Below are positions 28,854 to 36,616 of a stretch of 64,000 nt of DNA, one piece after another. The notes under the pieces are model-generated. The model saw only the letters and a list, made by a program, of their open reading frames with translations, made no database searches and was not told where the DNA came from. Source of the stretch: JBDHWG01 sp046328525 (GTDB taxonomy: Bacteria > Chloroflexota > Anaerolineae > Epilineales > JAHCIE01); contig JAXLWK010000004.1 of the NCBI GenBank assembly GCA_046328525.1, positions 434,001-498,000 on the forward strand, in the 5' to 3' direction. The translations under genes were made by a program, and so were the position numbers. The number at the start of each line of letters is the position of its first letter. Position 1 is the stretch's first letter.

Positions 28854-29382
28854 CGGAGAGCCTCCTTATTCTCAGCACGGGAGGGTGTTGCTCAGATGAG
28901 CCAACCCCGCTGTGTCGGCAATTGTAGTCCTGGGCGGCTGACGCGGCAACGTCAGCGGTAATCTGTCGGAGTCACCTACCCTGTTCCTATTCCGTGTGTT
29001 CCGTGGTGAGCCTCTTGGCTCAGTTGTTGCCCGGCGACGACGCCGATTAGAAATCGGCGGCTGGAATGGGAAAGCCTGCTGGAAGCAGGCCGGCTGAGCG
29101 AGAGGCACGCATCCGAGCCTGCTTGAGCAGGCTTGCCCCCTCAGCCACCGACTCAAGTCGGTGGCGTCGCCGGGACTCTTCGCCCCGCTCAGAGTGCCAG
29201 CGTAGCGCCCCAGGAGAAGGGGGCTGGAAGCCGGTGAGGTGTTGGATCACGAAGGCCACGAAAAGGCGCGAAAGGCGCGAAAAGGTATCGCCCGGCCGAC
29301 GCCTTTCGCGGTTTTCGTCCCTTGCGCACCCTTCGTGATCCGCGGGGCCACCTGTGTCTAGGTCAGGGTACGGCGGAGCGTA
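28854..29382. repeat. Structured repeat block, no gene
   Basis: Contains nested inverted repeats (GCCGATT...AATCGGC at 29041-29063; AAGCCTGCT...AGCAGGC near 29072; GCCTGCTTGAGCAGGC near 29117; CCACCGACT...AGTCGGTGG near 29146). A second unit is bounded by GGATCACGAAGG (29243) and CCTTCGTGATCC (29330). Pieces of the latter recur at 30425-30480 and 51575-51613. No coding sequence is convincing. Confidence 0.65.
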
Positions 29383-29691
29383 TTACGGCACCATGTAGAG
29401 CTCGACCATCTCGCCGTCCTGGACGGGCCCGCTGCCGTAGTCTTGAATGAGGCGCATCGCCTCGGGGTCGTCAAAGAACCTCTGCGTGCCATCTTCCAGC
29501 GCAGCCATGCTCTCCCACTCGCGTTTCCAGACCATCGTGCCCAATGGGTCACGCCCGCTGACGAGCATGTAGTGGCGCTTGGGCGGATAGCCGCCAAGGC
29601 GCTGCTCAACCGCCTCCCACTGTTTCTCCCACGCCCAGTACTTGTCCTGGCTCGGAACCTTGTGCTGCACGCGTCGTTCGAGGACCCGCAT
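29383..29691 (-). CDS. NIPSNAP/dimeric alpha-beta barrel-like protein
   Basis: A 102-residue protein from ATG 29691, preceded by AGGAGGTGTCGAA. The pattern MRVLERRVQHKVPSQDKYWAWEKQWEAVE, then YPPKRHYMLVSGRDPLGTMVWKREWESM, then a short helix and the strand GEMVELYMV fits a ferredoxin-like dimeric barrel of the NIPSNAP or ABM type. Such proteins range from monooxygenase-like to structural. There are no obvious cofactor residues. It is in the inserted segment, on the same strand as its EAD and HNH neighbours. Confidence 0.6.
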   Translation of the reverse strand: MRVLERRVQHKVPSQDKYWAWEKQWEAVEQRLGGYPPKRHYMLVSGRDPLGTMVWKREWESMAALEDGTQRFFDDPEAMRLIQDYGSGPVQDGEMVELYMVP

Positions 29692-29801
29692 TTCGACACC
29701 TCCTGATGCTGTACGGGTTGGTTCGGCCACATAGACAATACTAGGCCATCACGGGTTGTTTGGCAAGGGCGACAGTTGTCAGGAAGGGACGGTAGCTGCG
29801 A

Positions 29802-30430
29802 TTACGTCGGTGTCGGGATCGGCGTGTGGGTCGGCGGGAGCGGGTCGAGGATGGGGGTCTGGGTAGCGGTGGCGGTGGGCGTGGGTGTCGTCGTCGCCGG
29901 GGGCGGGGGCATGCCCTCGATGGCGATGTCGTCGCAGGCAGGTTGCGAGATGTTGCCGTGGCCGTCCTGGTACTGGGCGGCGACGGCGAAGGTGGACCAG
30001 TTGATGGGCGGGGTGATGCTGTACCACATGTCGTCCAGGAAGAAGAGCCAGGGCGCGGCGTCCAGGCGGCCGATGGCGAGGGCGCACGAGCCGCCGGTGG
30101 CGCGGCGCATGTCGGTGACGGCGCCGGCGTAGCTGTGGGCGGAGAAGGCGGCGTGGATGAAAAGCGGCTCGCCGGCGATGCCGCCGGCGCAGCAGCGCCC
30201 GTCTTCGAGAACGACGCGGCCGGTGACGATGTCGCTCGACCGGACGTCGGGGCGCGTGAGCAGGGCCAGGAAGACCTGGACGCAGCCGGGCGCGGCGCAC
30301 GTCGGCGTGGGAGTCGCGGTCAGCAGAGGACGGCTGGCGGCGGCGCGGGCGGGCGAGAGGGCGGCGCCCAGCAGGAGGAGGCAGGCGCCGAGGGCGAGAA
30401 GGGCGGGCGCGAGGGCGTGTCTTTTTCGCG
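29802..30430 (-). pseudogene. Secreted Pro/Thr-tailed protein lacking a start codon
   Basis: The open frame ends at TAA (29802) and reads a signal-peptide-like N terminus (KTRKRHALAPALLALGACLL followed by LLGAALSPARAAA). An exported beta-rich domain with cysteines follows (VVLEDGRCCAGGIAGEPLF, QPACDDIAIEG), and then a Pro/Thr tail (PTPTATATQTP). No ATG, GTG or TTG occurs in frame before the signal peptide, back to a stop near 30490. Just upstream lie pieces of the CGCGATCC and TGTCATGCTGAG repeats. Repeat insertion probably removed the start, or an unusual start or frameshift is used. An internal ATG at 30110 would delete the signal peptide. Confidence 0.55.
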
Positions 30431-30542
30431 TCTTTCCTCTTCCTTTCGCGGCCTTCGCGATCCAACACCCTTCGCGCCCGTGTCGCCGGTGTCATGCTGA
30501 GTGAAACGAAGCATTCCTCGGTGGCGTCGGCGAGCAGAGGCT

Positions 30543-30974
30543 TTAGTCTTGTGGTGGATGCCAGCCGGCGAGCACCCAATAGCTGCGCACGAGGAGCGCG
30601 TCCGGGTCATCGTCGAGGTGGAGGGCTGCGACGGTGGCGCCGCCGGTGGGCGTCAAACCGATGATGCGCAGGCCGTCCTCGCTCCAGCGAAAGTGGTCGG
30701 CCCATACCTGGGTGCGCGGGTTGAACAAGGCGGCGTCCTCGCCTGTAAGAGGATCACGGGCTGAAATCTTGTCCGCTTTGTAGCGATTGCACAATGGGCA
30801 AGATAACCATAGGTTGCTCTCGTCGCTGCCCCCGCCCTGCGCCAGCGGAATGATATGCTCAATTTCGAGGCGCGCCATGACCAGGTGTTGAGGACTCAGG
30901 CAGTAGCCGCAGCGATTGCGCGCTGCCTGGCGAACACGCCGGTCCAGGTCGCCCGGAATATGAGGTCGTGGCAC
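30543..30974 (-). CDS. HNH endonuclease, pair 1
   Basis: A 143-residue HNH nuclease starting at GTG 30974. Zinc pairs are Cys22/Cys25 (RCGYC) and Cys59/Cys62 (CPLCN). The catalytic HNH elements are Glu39-His40 (EIEHIIPLAQGG), Asn54 and Asn63/Lys66. The C-terminal half is a family-specific part (RTQVWADHFRWSEDGLRIIGLTPTGGATV) shared with the protein at 47297-47734, where every metal and catalytic residue has the same number. The start was chosen by that alignment (MPRPHIPGDL versus MPRVRLSSDV). It begins 5 bases after the stop of its small partner gene. The likely role is DNA cleavage; the target is unknown. Confidence 0.85.
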   Translation of the reverse strand: MPRPHIPGDLDRRVRQAARNRCGYCLSPQHLVMARLEIEHIIPLAQGGGSDESNLWLSCPLCNRYKADKISARDPLTGEDAALFNPRTQVWADHFRWSEDGLRIIGLTPTGGATVAALHLDDDPDALLVRSYWVLAGWHPPQD

Positions 30975-30979
30975 GACTG

Positions 30980-31342
30980 TCAGTTCAGCGGGGGGCGCAG
31001 GCCGCGTTCGACGGCGACTTTCCATGCCTGCGCTTTGCGAACGAGGCCGCGGCGGTAGCGGTCCATCAACTCGTCGAGGCGACCTCGCTCGCCATCCGTC
31101 ACGGCTCCCTCGCGGGCGCCAACGAGAAGCTCGCTCAATTCTGCCTGTTCGGCGTCCGCCAACTGCGAATCGCACAGGCCCAGAATCTCGTCATTCGAGA
31201 GCACTTCAACCGGCGGGTCGGCGGCGGCGCGGTCCAGCCATTCGACCAGGATATCTTCCGGGCGGCGGTGGGTACGCGCCGCGATTTCCCTCACGCGTCT
31301 GGCGACTTCGGTTGGCAGGTCCAAAGTGACAGTCTCACTCAT
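30980..31342 (-). CDS. Small helical partner of HNH nuclease, pair 1
   Basis: A 120-residue protein from ATG 31342 (GGAG 7 bases upstream; ATG 31348 is possible). The N-terminal part SETVTLDLPTEVARRVREIAARTHRRPEDI reads like a ribbon-helix-helix antitoxin fold. It is followed by an acidic helical stretch (LADAEQAELSELLVGAREG) and a basic end. It precedes the HNH gene by 5 bases. The unrelated-looking but equally placed partner at 47727-48134 shares the beta-strand/helix start and an ELLE/L.EL helical middle. A control or antitoxin-like role for the nuclease is a reasonable inference. Confidence 0.65.
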   Translation of the reverse strand: MSETVTLDLPTEVARRVREIAARTHRRPEDILVEWLDRAAADPPVEVLSNDEILGLCDSQLADAEQAELSELLVGAREGAVTDGERGRLDELMDRYRRGLVRKAQAWKVAVERGLRPPLN

Positions 31343-31420
31343 CTCCATGCTCCGTGCGTTATCAATCGACAACAGCTCGATGTCGGCAATTGTACTCGTT
31401 ACCGACCGACCGGGCAATCG

Positions 31421-31542
31421 CGTGGCGGACGCCCCGGAGGTCGGGAGCATGTTCACGAATGATGAGCTGCGGATCAAGACGCGATTCGTGTATGCGGTCG
31501 GGGTGATTGACTGGCGGCCGCTGTACCGCGGCAACGCGTAGG
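31421..31542 (+). repeat. 122 bp direct repeat, capsid 3' end, right copy
   Basis: A displaced copy of the capsid gene's last 40 codons and stop, with one mismatch to 27743-27864. It has no start or upstream capsid sequence, so it is a gene fragment. It marks the right border of the inserted or duplicated segment. Confidence 0.95.
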
Positions 31543-31746
31543 GGATCTGTCAACGGATGGGGAACGGATAAACGGATGGTAGAGACGCGACATGGCGCGT
31601 CTCTACTCCACCGCGAGCGGGGCCAGAGCCGGACGCGCTGACGCGCGAGACGCAGCGAGAGGGGCGCAAATCTCCGCGCCCCCTCGGCAATCGCACTTCA
31701 ACAACTGAACTCTTCTCCAGCACTTGCGCAGCCGCTGGGCCAGAGG
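31543..31746. repeat. Palindrome copy 3 and 28 bp motif copy
   Basis: The GTAGAGACGCG palindrome (31579-31606, one mismatch in the left arm) and the motif CCTCGGCAATCGC...AACAACTGAA (31682-31709), matching 27954-27981 at 25 of 28 positions. No gene is seen. Confidence 0.8.
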
Positions 31747-32247
31747 CTAGGCTGGCTCGGGTACTTTCATCCAGCCGAGGGCGCCCCACATCACGCGCAT
31801 CGCGCCGTGGAAGAAGTCCGCGTCCAGGTACTGGTTCGGGCACGAGCCGGGGATGACGGTGATGCCGTGATCGCGGCACATCTGCACGGCGGCCGGTGAG
31901 ACGCTGGTCGCGCTCGCCATGGCGCCGGGCCGCGTCCCCATCATGCAGTGCATCCAGACGCGCTTGATGCCGAGGTCAACGCATTGCTGGACGATCTCGT
32001 CGGTGACGCCGGGGTTGGCGAAGATGAACACGCCATCGGGTGTCTCCGGGACAGACTTGAGGTCGGGGTAGCACGGGTCGCCGTCGTAGGTTGTGAGGTG
32101 CGGGTTGACGGCGTAGACGGTATAGCCGGCGGCCTTGAAGCGTTGGTAGGCGATGTTGCAGCCGGTCTGGCGCTTGTCGGAGACGCCGACCACGGCGATT
32201 TTCTTTTGCGCCAGGAAGTCGTGGACGAGAATATCAATCGCGGCCAT
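31747..32247 (-). CDS. CoA-binding domain protein (YccU-like)
   Basis: A 166-residue single Rossmann-fold CoA-binding protein. The N-terminal KIAVVGVSDKRQTGCNIAYQ is the nucleotide-binding strand-loop-helix. GYTVYAVNPHL and DGVFIFANP follow in family order, and GIKRVWMHCMMG closes the core. A C-terminal CPNQYLDADFFHGAMRVMWGALGW extension with Trp-rich end is seen in the short stand-alone forms. Stand-alone members bind CoA but their role is unclear. It stands between repeat-rich spacers, on the minus strand. Confidence 0.85.
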   Translation of the reverse strand: MAAIDILVHDFLAQKKIAVVGVSDKRQTGCNIAYQRFKAAGYTVYAVNPHLTTYDGDPCYPDLKSVPETPDGVFIFANPGVTDEIVQQCVDLGIKRVWMHCMMGTRPGAMASATSVSPAAVQMCRDHGITVIPGSCPNQYLDADFFHGAMRVMWGALGWMKVPEPA

Positions 32248-32430
32248 TGAGGGAATCCTTTCTCTAGCGTGGGTCGCGCGTTACGAATGGCGGCCCACCA
32301 CGCCGGTGGTACACCGGGAATGAATCGCGGGAGCCTTTCTTCCATTATACACCCCTTTGGCAAGACCGAGGCACACGGAGGCGACGGGTGGGGGACGCGC
32401 AGCCGACAAGCGGCGGGTGTTTGTGTGGCG

Positions 32431-33180
32431 TCACGACTTTGTGAACACGAGGCGGACGCCGTCGGCGGTGGTCACCTGGAGGCGGTCGCCGTCGCGGGTG
32501 ACGGTGGCGGCCGCGGAGAGAGCCTTGAGGAAGGCGGCTTCTTGCTCCATGACGCCCGGCTGCATACACGCTATCCGCGTCGAGCGGGCCTGACCCACGC
32601 GCAGCTGGCCGGCGTCTTCGGTGTAGCTGGCGGAGTATTGGTTACAGCCGGCCGATCCGGCGACGCGGCCCTCGGCGTCGAATTGCATCGTGACCGGCTT
32701 CGGGGAGGAGATCGGCGGCTTGCCGCTCATCTCGGCCAGCGTCCAGCTCGTGCCGCCCATCGTCGCGGCGGGGGCGACGGTCGGCGCGGGGGTCTTGCTG
32801 ACCACCTCGATCAGGGTGTACCGCTTCGACGAGGCATCGGCGGGGATGGGCGTGAGAACGTCGGTGACGCGCACGCGGAGGGTGTAGGTGTAGCCAGGCT
32901 CGAAGGTGAAGCCCTCGATCTGGCTGTAGAAGTGCTGCCAGGGCGCAGTCGGGTCCTCGCGCGCCATCAGGCACTTCATCGGCCCGACGCCGACGCAGTC
33001 CCGAAGCATCGGGCCGATGTACAGGGTCTTCTCAACGCCAGTGGCTGGCTTAGACATGTTAGTCTCCGTGGGCCGAGGCCCGGCCGTGGTGGGCGTCGTC
33101 CCGCCGCACGCGGCGAGGGCGACAAGGGCGAAGGGAAGGAGAAGGATCGTGGCAAACAATTGATACCCACGCGCGGTCAT
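32431..33180 (-). CDS. Lipoprotein with DUF4377 and META (HslJ-like) domains
   Basis: A 249-residue exported lipoprotein. The signal peptide ends in the lipobox LAAC with lipidated Cys25, followed by a Thr/Pro-rich linker. Residues about 50-125 match the DUF4377 pattern (DCVGVGPMKCLMARE, WQHFYSQIEGFTFEPGYTY). Residues about 145-249 are a META domain (GTSWTLAEM, GSAGCNQYSASYTEDAGQLR, EQEAAFLKALSAA). META domains occur in heat-shock or motility-related envelope proteins such as HslJ. The function of the pair is unknown. The protein is expected to sit on the outer side of the membrane. Confidence 0.85.
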   Translation of the reverse strand: MTARGYQLFATILLLPFALVALAACGGTTPTTAGPRPTETNMSKPATGVEKTLYIGPMLRDCVGVGPMKCLMAREDPTAPWQHFYSQIEGFTFEPGYTYTLRVRVTDVLTPIPADASSKRYTLIEVVSKTPAPTVAPAATMGGTSWTLAEMSGKPPISSPKPVTMQFDAEGRVAGSAGCNQYSASYTEDAGQLRVGQARSTRIACMQPGVMEQEAAFLKALSAAATVTRDGDRLQVTTADGVRLVFTKS

Positions 33181-33369
33181 AATGGCAAATCTCCTGGTCG
33201 CCTATAGACGGTCACCGTGACGAATGACGTTGTTTCCACTGCTACAGACGCCGAGGGCGCCAGCCGTGTTCCCCGGCCAACCTTACGGTTTCTGGTGACA
33301 GGAGCGGCACCCACATCGTCATATCGTCACATCGTCACTCCGTCACATCATCTCTCAAGGAGGTCAGAC

Positions 33370-33993
33370 ATGGCATTGACTCTCACATCGGCGATTAGCG
33401 CGCTGCGGAACGAGCTGCGGGACCCATCCGGGCTGGCGTGGCCGGACGAGGTCTTGACGGACGCCCTGCGCGACGCCCTGGCGCTTTACGGCGGCGCGGC
33501 GCCGCGCGTGACGAGCCAGGTCTACACGCTGACCGGGCTGGCGGGCAAGGATGAGGTCACGCTGCCGTCGGCGTGGGCCATCCGCGAGGTGCTGGCGTTC
33601 TGGGCGCCGTGGGACACGACGCAGCCGGCGGCGGGGCAGATGACGCCGCGCCCGTTTCAGGCGACAGCGCCGCCGAATGGGCTGGCGCTCGTGGACGGCC
33701 ACCGCTTCAGCGATCCGGAGGTGGTGCGCGTGCTGTACACGACGGACCACACCCTTAGCGGGCTGGACGGGGCGGGGGCGACGACCGTCCCGGCCGCCCA
33801 CGAGCGCGGCCTGCTTCTCGCCGCCCAGGCGCAGGCGGCGGTCTCGCGCCAGCGGCAGGTCGCGGAGGCGGAGAATGTGTCAGGCGCAGCGCGGCTGCGG
33901 GTGGAGGCGTGGGCGCGGCAGCGGCAGCGCGAAGCCCGCGATTGGCTGGCGTCCATCCAACGCTCCGAAAGCGCGTATGTGGCGTGGGGGTGA
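33370..33993 (+). CDS. Phage head-tail connector-like protein
   Basis: A 207-residue protein from ATG 33370, which is preceded by AAGGAGGTCAG. The start SAISALRNELRDPSGLAWPDEVLTDALRDALALYG is the classic alpha-helical opening of gp6-like head-tail connector or adaptor proteins. The middle is beta-rich (RVTSQVYTLTGLAGKDEVTLP) and the C terminus is a long Ala/Arg helix (RLRVEAWARQRQREARDWLA). Length, order after the capsid and strand all agree. Codon use matches the portal and capsid. It would lie two steps after the capsid in a normal phage but is separated here by the inserted segment and two cellular-type genes. Confidence 0.7.
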   Translation: MALTLTSAISALRNELRDPSGLAWPDEVLTDALRDALALYGGAAPRVTSQVYTLTGLAGKDEVTLPSAWAIREVLAFWAPWDTTQPAAGQMTPRPFQATAPPNGLALVDGHRFSDPEVVRVLYTTDHTLSGLDGAGATTVPAAHERGLLLAAQAQAAVSRQRQVAEAENVSGAARLRVEAWARQRQREARDWLASIQRSESAYVAWG

Positions 33994-34080
33994 TGTGGGA
34001 CAGCGACGAGGTGACGAGGTGACGAGGTGGCGTCCCATTCACTGCGTCACACCGCCACTCCGTCACGGAGGACTTTGCAA

Positions 34081-34494
34081 ATGGCAACGATTGGCGTGGA
34101 TTGTCACTTCACACTGCGGCACGATGCCGTGAACGGCGGGCAGGCGGTCGGGTTCATCGCGGCGGCCGACCGGCGCGGCCCGCTTGTCGCCGTGACGTAC
34201 CGCCGCGACGACACGTGGGTGTGGGCGGACGCGGGCGCCGATCCCAGCAGCGCGGCGCTGGAGGTCACGGCGCTGGGCCTGGGGCAGGGGCTGCTCGCGC
34301 CGGGCGGCGCGGCCTACGGGCTGACGCCGGCGCAGGTGCGGAGCTGGCTGCTGGCGTTCTGGAACGCCGTCGGGCCGCTCACGTATGCCGACGCCTGGGG
34401 AACGTTCACGGTCACGTGGGCGGCGGATGGCTTAACAGAGCGGCGCTACCCGGATGGAAGCGAGATGACGCTGCGCTTCGCGGTCATCGCGTGA
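34081..34494 (+). CDS. Phage neck or tail protein, unassigned
   Basis: A 137-residue beta-rich protein from ATG 34081, with GGAGG 9 bases upstream. It has alternating strands (TIGVDCHFTLRHDAV, FIAAADRRGPLVAVTYRRDD) and an end typical of tail proteins (GTFTVTWAADGLTERRYPDG, MTLRFAVIA). It is small, without cysteine clusters or membrane segments. Position between the connector and the large tail-like protein points to a tail completion or tube-type role, but no family is recognised. Confidence 0.6.
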   Translation: MATIGVDCHFTLRHDAVNGGQAVGFIAAADRRGPLVAVTYRRDDTWVWADAGADPSSAALEVTALGLGQGLLAPGGAAYGLTPAQVRSWLLAFWNAVGPLTYADAWGTFTVTWAADGLTERRYPDGSEMTLRFAVIA

Positions 34495-34515
34495 AGCCAG
34501 AAGATAGGAGGTCGC

Positions 34516-36375
34516 GTGGCGGATGTGGCGGGGAGTTCTCATCATCTCGTGCTGAACGGGGTGGGGTATATGCTGCGGCGGAGCAAGCAGGGCCTGGTGT
34601 GGAAGCGGGGCGAGGCTCCGTTTCTGGTGCCGCGTCAGGGTGGGGCGTTGTCGCGGGATGTGCTGTCGCGGCCGGAGATCTCGTCGGGGTTCCTGGCGGG
34701 CGGGTATGGGCTAGAGGCGGGGACGGGGAAGTATGCGCGGGGGCAGGGGATTGATGCGCGGTTGGACGGGGCGCGAGCGGCATCGAGTCTTCTCACGGTG
34801 ACGAGTGGGGGCGTTCAGTGGAGCGGGGGGATTGACCTGGCGGGGTATGATGCGTTCCTGGCGGGGGCGACGGGGTCCTACTCGCGGGTGTACCGGTATA
34901 GCATTGGGGGGAACTCGCTGGCGGAGCAGACGGGGGCGACGGCGAGCGGGGCGTTGAGCGTGGCGTTTCAGGCGAATGGGTATGCGTGGTTCAATCAGGC
35001 GGGCGGCGGGGTCAATGCGATGACGTGCTCGAACGCGGGGGCGGCGTTGGGTCCGGGGTCTACGGTTGGGACGGTTGTGGGATCGCGGGATAGTAACTAC
35101 GGGTGGATGTGTCAGATTGCGGGGGCGACGCAGAAGTTCTCTGGGGTGAACCTGAAGGGGCTGATCAACTCGACGGTGTGGAATCAATCGGCGGCGTTGG
35201 TGTCTGGGGATACGATCTCGGTGGTGCAGGGGATGTTTGGGTATCAGGATAAGATGTACCTGGCGCGGCGCGATGGGGTGTACCTGGTGACGTGGAACAT
35301 GGTGGACGGCTCGACGGCGACGTTGACGCGGGTGTTGGAGAATCGGAACTTTCAGTTGGCGACGGCGTACACGGCGTGGGTGGAGTTTCAGGGGGCGATG
35401 TATTTTCTGCTGGCGGATCGGGTGTGGCGGTGGAGCGGGGGGGCGACGTACACGGAGGTTAGTCCGCCCAACTTCTTTGTCTCGACGAGCGGGGAAGGGA
35501 CGATTGCGTTGGCGGTGCGGTCTATGTCGGCGGGGAAGGGGTGGCTGTGGGCGTTGGCGGAGTCGGATGAGGCGACGGCGGGGGTGTATCTGCTGGCGTA
35601 TACTCCTTCCGGCGGGGGGCGGTGGGAGATGGTGCGGCAGGTGGTGGCGGGGTCTGGGGCGCTGGCGGGGGGCGTGCACGCGAGCGGCCTGGCGAACCGG
35701 GTGCTGATGAGCGCGTACAACGGGAGTGCGTGGGCGACGTACAAGATGGACCTGAACACGTTCGGGGATCGTCCGGCGTCCGGGACTGCGGCGACGGGCA
35801 ACTATTGTTACTTGCCGGGGATGGACGGCGGGCTGCCTGGGGAGTCGAAGCTGTGGCGGTACGTGGCGATTCGGGGGTCGGGGTTCACGGCGCAACGGCC
35901 GGTCGGGGTGGAGTACTGGAACGGCTCGACGTGGACGAGCGCGGGGTCGGTGAACCTGGCCTACGGGGGGACGGTGGTGATTCCGAATGGGGGCTATGTG
36001 GATACACGGCTGCTGTTGCGGCTGGACCTACAGACGGATGGGACGATGAGCGGGGCGGTACGGGAGGTGAGCGCGGGGTACGTGGTTCTGCCTGACCCTA
36101 TCCCTCAGACGGAGTTTGAGGTCTTGTTGGGGCCGGTGGTGCGGAAGCTGGACGGGACGACGGAGACGCGGACGCCGGCGCAGCTGCTGACGGCCCTCCT
36201 CAACGTGCGAGCGAGTGGGCAGGTGGTGCAGCTGGCGGACCCGTACACGAGTGCGCAAGGGCTGAGTAGTCGGCTGGTGCGGGTGCAAGAGGTGGAGGTG
36301 AAGGCGATGCGGCCCAGTCCGAACGCGGGCGGGGCTTATGGCTGGTTTGCGAGTGTACGATGTCTGGACGTGTGA
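34516..36375 (+). CDS. Large tail-like beta-propeller protein
   Basis: A 619-residue protein from GTG 34516 with TAGGAGG upstream. About seven degenerate blades are visible, each with an aromatic-Gly strand (YGWMCQIAGATQ, MYLARRDGVYLVTW, MYFLLADRVWRWSG, GWLWALAESDEATAGVYLL). A beta-sandwich follows (VEYWNGSTWTSAGSVNL). Such propeller-plus-sandwich proteins occur as phage tail or baseplate host-contact parts. Codon use is strongly biased to GGG, GCG and TTG, more extreme than in the other phage genes, and it ends the phage-type run. No signal peptide is present, so it is not a typical exported host protein. Confidence 0.65.
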   Translation: MADVAGSSHHLVLNGVGYMLRRSKQGLVWKRGEAPFLVPRQGGALSRDVLSRPEISSGFLAGGYGLEAGTGKYARGQGIDARLDGARAASSLLTVTSGGVQWSGGIDLAGYDAFLAGATGSYSRVYRYSIGGNSLAEQTGATASGALSVAFQANGYAWFNQAGGGVNAMTCSNAGAALGPGSTVGTVVGSRDSNYGWMCQIAGATQKFSGVNLKGLINSTVWNQSAALVSGDTISVVQGMFGYQDKMYLARRDGVYLVTWNMVDGSTATLTRVLENRNFQLATAYTAWVEFQGAMYFLLADRVWRWSGGATYTEVSPPNFFVSTSGEGTIALAVRSMSAGKGWLWALAESDEATAGVYLLAYTPSGGGRWEMVRQVVAGSGALAGGVHASGLANRVLMSAYNGSAWATYKMDLNTFGDRPASGTAATGNYCYLPGMDGGLPGESKLWRYVAIRGSGFTAQRPVGVEYWNGSTWTSAGSVNLAYGGTVVIPNGGYVDTRLLLRLDLQTDGTMSGAVREVSAGYVVLPDPIPQTEFEVLLGPVVRKLDGTTETRTPAQLLTALLNVRASGQVVQLADPYTSAQGLSSRLVRVQEVEVKAMRPSPNAGGAYGWFASVRCLDV

Positions 36376-36485
36376 AACGCAGTCATAGAGGCACAGAGTC
36401 TGCCCCCGTTCAATTCATCGAATTTTAACAAATGGGCGGGCAGGCCATATCCCAGCCGAGTGTCTGCCGTTTGTTAATGTAGATG

Positions 36486-36531
36486 TAGAAGCGCAGCAGG
36501 CCCGCTTTTCAGCGGCTCTACTGCGCTTCTA
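36486..36531 (+). terminator. Hairpin after the tail-like gene
   Basis: An 11 bp stem (TAGAAGCGCAG with CTGCGCTTCTA) enclosing an inner CCCGC...AGCGG pair. It lies in the 240-base gap before the secreted protein gene and probably separates the two units. Confidence 0.6.
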
Positions 36532-36616
36532 TTGAGAAATGAGATGGGCGGAGCTGAGAGGCTGCCCGTCTTGTCGCCACTTCGTCGCGGTGCATTGGCA
36601 TGGGAGGTTAGGCACA

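Noticed and set aside
31326..31541. Plus-strand ORF of 71 codons ending like the capsid protein
   Set aside because: Only the last 40 codons derive from the capsid. The rest is antisense to the HNH partner gene and no start signal is present.
27954..31709. 28 bp motif considered as CRISPR repeat
   Set aside because: Only two copies 3.7 kb apart, no spacers and no cas genes. It is treated as part of the segmental duplication.
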